Source of the DNA: Anaerolineae bacterium
GTDB taxonomy: Bacteria > Chloroflexota > Anaerolineae > Aggregatilineales > Phototrophicaceae
Direction: 5' to 3'
Length of the DNA stretch: 64,000 nt
Assembly (NCBI GenBank): GCA_017303635.1
Contig: JAFLCG010000004.1
Coordinates: 372,001 to 436,000, forward strand
Part shown: in pieces, positions 40,326 through 48,253 of the stretch
Layout of the letters: each line of letters begins with the position of its first letter
Position numbering within the stretch: the first letter of the stretch is position 1
Position numbers and translations under genes: made by a program
The notes under the pieces: model-generated
The model's database searches: none
Told to the model about the DNA's origin: nothing
The model's input: only the letters and a program-made list of their open reading frames with translations

Positions 40326-43300
40326 TCAGAGTGACGCTGCCCGTGCCAGCAGCGCCTCAAGGTCGATTTTTTCTTGGGCGATGATAGGTGGTAATGCCAG
40401 CAGCGGTGGAAAGGCAGGGAGGTGATCTCCTGTGACTTCGGCGTAACGCATCCGCACTTCGTAATTGCCGGATTGTTCGTAGGCGGACCGCAAACCCATT
40501 TGAGTCTGTTCTCGGATCGCCAGTTCCTCAGGTGCGATTTGCCAGCAAAGATAGTGACAATGCGCTACCTGGAGGGGTCGCAAGTCGTCTGTAATCAAGG
40601 CCATGATTTGCTCAATCGCTGCCTGCCGCTCGATCTGACCCAACTCCACGCCAATCCGGAGGGCCGCTGATGCAGTCAACAAGATGTAGTTGGGGTCTTC
40701 AATTTGTTTTGCCAGGACTGCTGCCTCGTGATTTAGTTGATGGGCAATCGACCAGTCATGGTCGGCATAAGCAGCAAACTGCGACTGAGTGTAGAGGAGT
40801 TCGACCAGCAGATAGGGTGAGTCAATGCGGCGGCACAGGTTGAGCGCAATGCTCAGTACGTGCTTCGCCTGAGGTACCTGCCGCTGCCACCAATAGACCC
40901 TGGCAATATTGCCTAGCACTGCCACCAGGTTAGAACGATCCCCTACCTCAAGCAGGTGTTTAAGGCCTCGCCCCAGACATACCAACGCCCGTTCAAATTC
41001 ACCCCGTTCTAGATACACAGTACCTGCGTTGTTCAGGATCGACGCTCCGGCGTGCATAAAGCCGATTTCAAAAGCGGTTTCGATAGCTTCAAGCGACCTG
41101 GCGAGCGCTGATTCGGTCATGCCCAGCTCGAACTCCACACCCGCGATGTCGCTCAATGTATGGATGATTCCCCGCTGATAGCGAGTCTCACGCGCCTGAG
41201 CATGAGCCGTCAGCATCGAGGGCAAAGCTTCATCTAGACGACCCTGGTCGACCAACGCCCAGGCTTGATTCATCCGCGCCTCGACGATCCCGCGAATATC
41301 TCCTGCCTCGATGGATAACTGCAATTGCGTTTCGCTCACTTCCAGTGCTTCCGGGTATTCTGTCCGGCGCAAATGCACAGTGGTCAGGTATTGTAAGCAT
41401 TGGGCCAGGCTATTCGATTGATGCTGCTGGAGGGTCATCCGTGCAGGTAAGAGATAGTCCAGAGCAACCTGATACTCGGCGCGAAGGGTGTGAAGATACC
41501 CAAGTGCGCTTTGGATACGAGCGGTCAGAATCGGATCGGCAGTTGCCAGAGTTAGGCCGCGTTCAAACAGGCTCTGAGCCGTTGTGAGGTCGCCTAGCAC
41601 AATCTGGGATTCTCCCAAAGCCAGCAGGACTTCGGCCTGTTCATCCACCGCGAGCAATGGCATCAACTGCTCATAGTAAGCTACTGCCGATCGACTGGCA
41701 TAAGCCAATTTCGCTTGATCGGCTGCCCGCCGCAGATAAACACGCTGCTTATCGGTATTGGTTGAGCGCCCATAGTGATATGCCAGTACGTCAATCCACG
41801 GATTGAGGTTAGCAGGGAACGACGATTCGATAAATTGAGCAATCTGCTCATGGATGACGCGGCAGCTTTCCAGGCTCAGGCTTTCATACGTAACTTCCTG
41901 GGTCAGAACATGCTTGAAGAGGTATTCCAATTCAGGTTCAGGCTGATGAAGCAGTGTCAACTCCACGTCATTTAGATGATCCAGTTCTTTGCGGATTTGC
42001 TCAGCCGTGGTGCGTAATCCGGTTTCGCTGGAAACACCCCATAACCAGGTCGCCCGAAAGAGCCGACCAATCACACTGGCAATCTTTAGAATGTGCCGCT
42101 CTTCCCCACTTAGCAGATCAATGCGGCTGGTAATGAGATCACGCAGGGTTGCCGGTAGCTGAAGATCGCGCAATGCCTGAGTGCTTGGCAGGTCAATCTG
42201 CCGATCGTGTAAATAATTGAGCAGTTCTTCGATATAGAAGGGGTTGCCCTGGGTCCGTTCATACACCCTGGTGAAAAACGCCGCTTCCAATTCGGCTGCC
42301 GTGCCGAAGAGTTGATTGAGGCGGGTTGTCGTCAGGCGCTGTGTTTCCGCCGGGGAGAAAGGACGGAGGCTCAGCAACGCATAATTTAGTGCTGTTTCGA
42401 GTTCACCCAGCGGACTTTCCCGATTGATCTCCTCGCGGTAAACAACCAGCAGGACAATGGGCAAGGAATTGAGGCTGCGGCCGATATAGTGCAAAAGATC
42501 GGCGGAGAGGTCATCAATCCAGTGACAGTCTTCGAGAACCAGGAGCAAAGGGGCTTGAGCAGACCAGGCTTGCAGGCATGTCAGGATCAGGGCATGTAAG
42601 GACTCGCGCCGCTGCTCGGCATCCAGTGTCGCGGTCAAATCGCTTTCTGCCAATGTGAGATTCAGGACCGGTGCCAGCAATGGCACCCGCTGTTCGAGAG
42701 TTGTCTCGATGCGCTTAAGGGCGTCCGCGATTTGCGATTGTGCTTCCTCGCCGGAGGCATCCAGCCCCAGGTCCAGTAATCCCCGCAGAATCGACTGCCA
42801 GATAAGATAAGGGGTCTGCCTTTGGTGTGCCTGGCAGGTTCCAGTATGGATACTGAAGCCTTCCAGGCTGGCAGACCGCATGATCTCCGCCACCAGACGG
42901 GATTTACCAATCCCAGCCTCACCAACCAGTCCAAGCACATGACCTTGCCCCGTTTTGGCCTGGTTCAGGAGTCTTCTGGATTGTTCCAGTTCATCTTCGC
43001 GTCCGATCATCCGCGAACGATAGCGCGGCTCGCTGCGGTTCGATCGTGCTTCGCCCAGCCGTAACCCGATCAGATTTTGGGCAGTCGGATAGGGTTCAAG
43101 AGGAAAGCGATCAATCAGGCGTGGTTGCAAGCCCGGCGCAACCAGAACACCATCCTGGATACTCCCTGCCAGGCGACGTGCCTCATCCACTGGCCCACCC
43201 ACGACCGCATACCGTGATTGGTGCGCCCGTGCGCCAATCACGGCGCAGTAGGCACGCCCCGCACTGATTCCAACGCCAAAATGACCGTTGGAGAACAAAC

Positions 43301-44222
43301 GTTTGATCTCAGTTACAAAGCGGATTGCCCGGTTGAGGTCGTTCTCGTGAGTTTGGGGGGCACCAAAGACAATCTCAATGTGGAGCACCCCACCTACCAT
43401 AACCGCGCTGAGTAGGGTGCCACCGTAGGCAATCGCTTCCGGCAATAAGTTAACCAGCACTTCAGACGAAGCTGACAAGTTCCGATCCTGGGCCTTGATC
43501 TCCGCATGCACGATGACCACGTTGCGATATTCGTCCAGCAACGCCCCTTCACGTTGTAGCTGCTGTCGCAGGATCGGGTTTACAAACGCTTCAAGCCTAA
43601 CGAGCGGTTCCCCTGCCACCGACGGTGGAGCATAGGCATCGACTAATGGCGTTTCACGCAAAGACTCTACGCGGTGAAAGCCAGGCGACACAGGTTGACT
43701 AACCAACCCGGCTACCACTTCACTGAGTGCCTGAGTGATGACGACCTGGCCTGCTGCGGCCTGCTGCGCGGCTTGCCATGCTGCATCCCATCCTTCGCCG
43801 ACGACGATCCAACTCCAACGTTGCTCGTCCCTGCCACTGAGCCAGATGGCCGCCTCGCCCATCCCGATCCCAGCACGCAAACCGACGGACGGTTCAGTAA
43901 CCAACGGCCCTGCAATAGCAAGAGCACAGGCAATTGCGGCTGGCAGACCCGCTACAAATACCGCGGCCACCGAGCTATCCGTGACGAGATCAATTTGCCC
44001 ACCATAACGCGTGATATTTGGAAACAAAGTTGCATTTAGGTGAGTGTTCAACCGTTCAAGAACTGCTTCTGGCGCTCCCGCTGGGGGATTCCACTGTAAC
44101 CACAGGCAAGCGCTGCCCCCCGGATGGGTTAACGGTCGGTCAAATGGAAGTTCCGACTGCAACGCTTGCTGCTTGATCCGATCTGGGATGAGGGACAACC
44201 AACCAGGAGAAAGTTCCGCCAT
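40326..44222 (-). CDS. Cyclase-like/AAA/TPR signalling regulator
   Basis: 1298 residues. Two class III nucleotidyl-cyclase-like domains sit at ~30-190 and ~230-370 (RNVVIVHAEIKAQD; VGISAGRAYCAVIGARAHQS). Metal-binding aspartates seem largely missing, so both may be regulatory only. Next comes an AAA/STAND ATPase with Walker A GLVGEAGIGKSRLV (~435-450) and Walker B LLLVLEDCHWIDDLS, then from ~850 a long TPR array (repeated ALA/ALY-type helices, e.g. GTVYLERGEFERALVCLGRG). This architecture is common in Chloroflexota and Actinobacteria as signal-responsive regulators, but there is no C-terminal DNA-binding domain. It is convergent with the eCIS cluster and divergent from the secreted-protein cluster at 44406. 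Confidence 0.8.
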   Translation of the reverse strand: MAELSPGWLSLIPDRIKQQALQSELPFDRPLTHPGGSACLWLQWNPPAGAPEAVLERLNTHLNATLFPNITRYGGQIDLVTDSSVAAVFVAGLPAAIACALAIAGPLVTEPSVGLRAGIGMGEAAIWLSGRDEQRWSWIVVGEGWDAAWQAAQQAAAGQVVITQALSEVVAGLVSQPVSPGFHRVESLRETPLVDAYAPPSVAGEPLVRLEAFVNPILRQQLQREGALLDEYRNVVIVHAEIKAQDRNLSASSEVLVNLLPEAIAYGGTLLSAVMVGGVLHIEIVFGAPQTHENDLNRAIRFVTEIKRLFSNGHFGVGISAGRAYCAVIGARAHQSRYAVVGGPVDEARRLAGSIQDGVLVAPGLQPRLIDRFPLEPYPTAQNLIGLRLGEARSNRSEPRYRSRMIGREDELEQSRRLLNQAKTGQGHVLGLVGEAGIGKSRLVAEIMRSASLEGFSIHTGTCQAHQRQTPYLIWQSILRGLLDLGLDASGEEAQSQIADALKRIETTLEQRVPLLAPVLNLTLAESDLTATLDAEQRRESLHALILTCLQAWSAQAPLLLVLEDCHWIDDLSADLLHYIGRSLNSLPIVLLVVYREEINRESPLGELETALNYALLSLRPFSPAETQRLTTTRLNQLFGTAAELEAAFFTRVYERTQGNPFYIEELLNYLHDRQIDLPSTQALRDLQLPATLRDLITSRIDLLSGEERHILKIASVIGRLFRATWLWGVSSETGLRTTAEQIRKELDHLNDVELTLLHQPEPELEYLFKHVLTQEVTYESLSLESCRVIHEQIAQFIESSFPANLNPWIDVLAYHYGRSTNTDKQRVYLRRAADQAKLAYASRSAVAYYEQLMPLLAVDEQAEVLLALGESQIVLGDLTTAQSLFERGLTLATADPILTARIQSALGYLHTLRAEYQVALDYLLPARMTLQQHQSNSLAQCLQYLTTVHLRRTEYPEALEVSETQLQLSIEAGDIRGIVEARMNQAWALVDQGRLDEALPSMLTAHAQARETRYQRGIIHTLSDIAGVEFELGMTESALARSLEAIETAFEIGFMHAGASILNNAGTVYLERGEFERALVCLGRGLKHLLEVGDRSNLVAVLGNIARVYWWQRQVPQAKHVLSIALNLCRRIDSPYLLVELLYTQSQFAAYADHDWSIAHQLNHEAAVLAKQIEDPNYILLTASAALRIGVELGQIERQAAIEQIMALITDDLRPLQVAHCHYLCWQIAPEELAIREQTQMGLRSAYEQSGNYEVRMRYAEVTGDHLPAFPPLLALPPIIAQEKIDLEALLARAASL

Positions 44223-44405
44223 CAGATCACCCTGCTTTCGTCTAGGCCGACCTATAATGATTTCTTAACGCACGTTTGACCAAATTCTTGCCATGAAATC
44301 AATATTCTCATATAATGCTCATGTCAATAGCACCGTACTCCCACAATCAAATATCTTGACAGTGCAACCTGGTTTTGTCTCAGTAAACGTTGGGGAGAGA
44401 AACTG

Positions 44406-45335
44406 ATGCACATTTCCTATCGTCGATCATACCTGTTTGGGTTGGTCATTACCTTGACGATCTTTCTGTTGGTTACGGGTACGGTCGGTGCGCGGTGGTT
44501 GCGATTGGGAGATATCTATAATGGCTTACTCGCAGCGCGGGTTGATCGTGTTTGTGAAGACGGTGTTCAAGTCTCGATAGCCTTTTTTACATATACAGCT
44601 AACGGGACAGCGGTAACACCGTTTGAGGCCGGGAGCAGTAATCGTTATGGCTCGCAAGAAATCTATGTTGCTTCTTATGAAACTCGTCCCCAATTGGGTA
44701 CCTTCAGATTTACAAAGGTTGTCAATGGTTCAGGACTTTCAATCCTGACTAAAAACTCCAGGATCGAACTTCCAGATTTTGTTAGGGGGCCATCGTTTGC
44801 AGCACCTTTCTATTTTCCTCAACAGTGTCCCGACAATAATTCATGCTTCCAAGAGACTTTCTCGGAGTGGTATACAACTATAAAGATACCCTGGGATGTG
44901 GTACCGGACACAGAACGATACTACCTCGGAATAAGTCTAGAACTCCTTACACCTATTGATGTCATCGCACCCCACAAACTAGATGATTGTCGTCTTTTCA
45001 TTTCAAATGACTTCTTCACATCTGATAACCGCCTCAACCGCGCCCAACGTGACCTGGGGGCCACCGCCGCCATCTTCTGCGAAGACAACAGCGTGAAAGT
45101 CTACGGCATCAACGCCGAGTCGCAGGGCTTCTTCGCCTTCTCTGTCACGCAGGACGAAATCGACGCGCTGGGGCAACCAGCCACCAACACCCTGCTCGAC
45201 TCCTTCCCCAGTCCGTTTGGGGGAGACATCCGCCTCTACCTGCTGACCACCGGCGAACTCCAACTCAACGCACCGGGTCTGCCACCGGAGTCCTGGAAGG
45301 AATACGTCTTCACCTGGGCGGGGTGCACAACCTGA
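44406..45335 (+). CDS. Secreted protein 1 of tandem ARWxRxG family
   Basis: 309 residues. An N-terminal signal sequence/TM (YLFGLVITLTIFLLVTGTVG) is followed at once by ARWLRLGD, a motif shared with the next three genes. The body is beta-rich with few cysteines (VCEDGVQV, QQCPDNNSC, WAGCTT), suggesting extracytoplasmic disulfides. The last ~90 residues (ATAAIFCEDNSVKVYGINAE onward) are practically identical to gene 2. Function unknown. GGGGAGAG lies ahead of the ATG, and an AT-rich promoter region (44223-44405) separates it from the divergent regulator. Confidence 0.7.
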   Translation: MHISYRRSYLFGLVITLTIFLLVTGTVGARWLRLGDIYNGLLAARVDRVCEDGVQVSIAFFTYTANGTAVTPFEAGSSNRYGSQEIYVASYETRPQLGTFRFTKVVNGSGLSILTKNSRIELPDFVRGPSFAAPFYFPQQCPDNNSCFQETFSEWYTTIKIPWDVVPDTERYYLGISLELLTPIDVIAPHKLDDCRLFISNDFFTSDNRLNRAQRDLGATAAIFCEDNSVKVYGINAESQGFFAFSVTQDEIDALGQPATNTLLDSFPSPFGGDIRLYLLTTGELQLNAPGLPPESWKEYVFTWAGCTT

Positions 45336-45345
45336 TCTATGTCGG

Positions 45346-45374
45346 GGGTGGGGTGGTCGTAGGACGCCCCACCC
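45346..45374 (+). terminator. GC-rich hairpin after secreted gene 1
   Basis: GGGTGGGG (45346-45353) and CCCCACCC (45367-45374), 8-bp perfect arms, 10 bp after the stop codon, no T-run. Possible attenuator or mRNA-stabilising hairpin between genes 1 and 2. Confidence 0.35.
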
Positions 45375-45421
45375 ATCAGCACAGCACTTTCCATCGACTT
45401 AGTTTGTGTTGGGGGTGAAGC

Positions 45422-46315
45422 ATGTTGGGGATTCGTCGGCGGGTCATGGTCGGTTTCGTTGCGATGCTGGTCTTCGTCTTGCTCGTCACAGGTACGGTTG
45501 GTGCGCGTTGGATTCGGTTAGGTGATGGCGGTGTTACGATGCAGCTAGACCGCGTCTGTCTTGATGGGTTTGAGTTTACTGGTGCATACGTGCAGTTTAT
45601 TCCGAACGACCTTCAACCCCGAGTCCGCTATGTGTATGCACGAATGTATCGGAGTAGTATATTCGATCTTGGCGATGGCAGCCCACCAGACCTCTACGAA
45701 GACTCAAGTTTGCAAGACTACTTTCCCCGTGCCGAGTCGCCTATCCTTGGATTTGGCTCGTTTGAGATGAGACCGCAATTATCACCAATAATTGCAGACG
45801 ACATTGAAACATATTACTACGGGCGGGGGCGAGTTAGATTTACGAGGGAATTTAATCAGCTACAGTATGTAGCTGCATTTTACACATTTAGGGATGTCTA
45901 CACAGGCCCAAGTTCTGGTGCAGAATTCTTCGGTGAAGTTCTCGCTGCCAAAGCGGAGAATTGTTTCTTGTTTAGTGATAGTGTAACAATTCTTAATCCT
46001 TCCTTTCCCGATGGTCGCTCCAACGACTTCGACTACGGCGCGACCGCCGCCATCTTCTGCGAAGACAACAGCGTGAAAGTCTACGGCATCAATGCCGAGT
46101 CGCAGGGATTCTTCGCCTTCTCAGTGACGCAGGACGAAATCGACGCGCTGGGGCAACCAGCCACCAACACCCTGCTCGACTCCTTCCCCAGTCCCTTTGG
46201 TGGTGACATCCGCCTCTACCTGCTGACCACTGGCGAACTGCAACTCAACGCGCCGGGTCTGCCACCGGAGTCGTGGAAGGAATATGTCTTCACCTGGGCG
46301 GGGTGTAAGGCTTAA
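45422..46315 (+). CDS. Secreted protein 2 of tandem ARWxRxG family
   Basis: 297 residues. Signal sequence MVGFVAMLVFVLLVTGTVGA, then RWIRLGDG. The N-terminal two-thirds differ from gene 1, while the C-terminal ~90 residues from ATAAIFCEDNSVKVYGINAE to the end are almost identical in DNA and protein (46040-46310 versus 45060-45325), with few silent changes. Gene conversion, or domain duplication with diversification of the exposed part, is likely. No known family recognised. Confidence 0.7.
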   Translation: MLGIRRRVMVGFVAMLVFVLLVTGTVGARWIRLGDGGVTMQLDRVCLDGFEFTGAYVQFIPNDLQPRVRYVYARMYRSSIFDLGDGSPPDLYEDSSLQDYFPRAESPILGFGSFEMRPQLSPIIADDIETYYYGRGRVRFTREFNQLQYVAAFYTFRDVYTGPSSGAEFFGEVLAAKAENCFLFSDSVTILNPSFPDGRSNDFDYGATAAIFCEDNSVKVYGINAESQGFFAFSVTQDEIDALGQPATNTLLDSFPSPFGGDIRLYLLTTGELQLNAPGLPPESWKEYVFTWAGCKA

Positions 46316-46367
46316 TCGCATCCCATTCATCAGTTTGAACTTTGCTCACGCTACGTTAGGGGGAATC

Positions 46368-47294
46368 ATGTCCAAATTACGTGTCCTCGGCCTGATGGCG
46401 TTGTTCATACTCCTGGCCTTCTCATCGACTCTGGTGGAAGCCCGCTGGGTGCGGATGGGCGACTCCAGTTCAGCCGTAACGATTAGTCCGTTTTGTCGAG
46501 AGGGTGTCACCGGCCTGCTTGCCTATACTCGGTACGATGCTCAGGACAATCCTGTCCGTTTGGGAGGCGAGCCTGAACCTTTTCCAATACCCGAAATCTC
46601 CATTTACGCTGTTAAGTCTTTGACATACCTCGGTCGCACTGCGGAGGTCGGAACAGATTTTAGCTTCTTTAATGATGGGATAAATGACATTCGCATCATG
46701 AACGTCGACATTCCATTGAGCTTTCACTCGGAGCGCATCTTCTTGGGGGAAACCGCAGGGCTAACGGCGGTCATTTTCAACACACCAACCGGCGTTCAGT
46801 ACGCGAGGAATTACGCCAACTGGTATGGCAGCACTACCCAGGCTTGGACAACCGTCCCTAACTTTGCTGACTATCCTTATTTGATCGCCGACAGCAGCAA
46901 TGGGATTATCCGAATAAGCCAGGGATTTGAAGCTTGCTCTAACCCAACCCGCATCCGCAGCCTGGTTGATGGTCGCCTCAATCAGTTCGACTACGATGCA
47001 CCCATCGCCGCTTACTGCTACCGGGATGTGATCGCAGTCACAGGCATTGTTCCCCGGCAAAGCCGTTTTCTCGCCTTTGATGGCTGGCAATTCCCCGTCA
47101 TGCTTATTCGACAGCAAACCATTGATCGGTTAGGGACACCCACCCAGGAAGTCTTGCTGCGGCGCACGCGCTTCTGGAGTGGGCAGATCAGTCTGTATCT
47201 GCTGCCCACTGGACAGATTGATGTGCGGGCCATCGGCCTGCCGCCCCGCCCACAGGAAGAGTATCGCTTCCCCTGGCCGGGCTGCCAGCATTGA
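46368..47294 (+). CDS. Secreted protein 3 of tandem ARWxRxG family
   Basis: 308 residues from ATG 46368 (MSKLRVLGLMALFILLAFSS), with TTAGGGGGAA upstream. A longer frame to 46284 overlaps gene 2. After the signal peptide comes EARWVRMGDSS. The C-terminal part has the same layout as genes 1-2 (DAPIAAYCYRDVIAVTGIV; ISLYLLPTGQIDVRAIGLPP; YRFPWPGC) but is clearly diverged. Secreted or lipid-free surface protein of unknown function. Confidence 0.65.
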   Translation: MSKLRVLGLMALFILLAFSSTLVEARWVRMGDSSSAVTISPFCREGVTGLLAYTRYDAQDNPVRLGGEPEPFPIPEISIYAVKSLTYLGRTAEVGTDFSFFNDGINDIRIMNVDIPLSFHSERIFLGETAGLTAVIFNTPTGVQYARNYANWYGSTTQAWTTVPNFADYPYLIADSSNGIIRISQGFEACSNPTRIRSLVDGRLNQFDYDAPIAAYCYRDVIAVTGIVPRQSRFLAFDGWQFPVMLIRQQTIDRLGTPTQEVLLRRTRFWSGQISLYLLPTGQIDVRAIGLPPRPQEEYRFPWPGCQH

Positions 47295-47374
47295 CAGCGT
47301 CTCATCCGATAGGGCACCAATCCGGTGTCCTCGTTGACCATTTATTGATGACCTGCCACAAGCGAGAGTAATCT

Positions 47375-48253
47375 ATGACCCAGATGCATCGTCGGTTGCT
47401 CAGCCTGAGTATCATGTTGGCGTTCATGGCCTTGTCTACCCTGTCTGCCGATGCTCGCTGGTTGCGGCTTGGTAATGATTTCTATCTCGGTAATGTGGAA
47501 GCCTGTGAGGATAGCGTACTGATTGGTATGGCCTTTGCCTGGCGAGACCTTGAGGAAAGTGAAGCAAACAAGATTCCACCCGATCCTGCCCCAAGCAATC
47601 CCGATTTTCAGCCAAGGACTTGGCGGGTGAATGTCTTTCGGGAACGAGGCGGTCAGCTAGATCCAATTGCTACGGGTCTGGTCTCGATCACCAACCAGCC
47701 CACCTTGTTGACCGGCCTGCCCCTTGCCAATTCGCCAAGTTCGCAAAATCGCACACCGAGCGCTACCTACACCTATGGCAGCACAGAAATTTCGTGGCCT
47801 GCCGGTTCAAACATCACCCTCGGGGACATTATCGTCGTGGTTGCCGAGGGGAATGACGATAATACTTTTGGCGAAGTTGAAATCACTCCATCCGACGGCG
47901 TGCAGGTCGAATCTTGTCCGGCGATTAGCAATCAAGCCGTGCATATCGTCCAACCGGGCGATACTTTGTTTAGTCTGGCGCGGCGCTATGGAGTAAACAT
48001 CAGTGACCTGGTAAATGCCAATAACATTCTCAATCCGAATCAAATTTACATCGGTCAAAAGTTGGTGATTAGTCGCGCAAGCACACCTGGGACACCCGCC
48101 GAGCGTGTTCACCTGGTTCAGGCGGGTGAAAATCTCTTCCGCATTGCCTTACGCTACGGAACATCGGTCAGCGCAATTGCTACCGCCAATAACATCAGCA
48201 ATCCTCGGCTGATTTATATCGGTCAGCGATTGACGATCCCTTCGGCTTCTTGA
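47375..48253 (+). CDS. Secreted protein 4 with two LysM domains
   Basis: 292 residues. The signal peptide (LLSLSIMLAFMALSTLSADA) is followed by RWLRLGNDF, the family motif. A beta-rich domain extends to ~185, then two LysM repeats (VHIVQPGDTLFSLARRYGV; VHLVQAGENLFRIALRYGTS) bind glycan such as peptidoglycan and should anchor the protein to the wall or sheath. It closes the four-gene run. Its last 31 bp overlap, tail to tail, the DUF4062-STAND-FGE gene on the other strand. Confidence 0.8.
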   Translation: MTQMHRRLLSLSIMLAFMALSTLSADARWLRLGNDFYLGNVEACEDSVLIGMAFAWRDLEESEANKIPPDPAPSNPDFQPRTWRVNVFRERGGQLDPIATGLVSITNQPTLLTGLPLANSPSSQNRTPSATYTYGSTEISWPAGSNITLGDIIVVVAEGNDDNTFGEVEITPSDGVQVESCPAISNQAVHIVQPGDTLFSLARRYGVNISDLVNANNILNPNQIYIGQKLVISRASTPGTPAERVHLVQAGENLFRIALRYGTSVSAIATANNISNPRLIYIGQRLTIPSAS

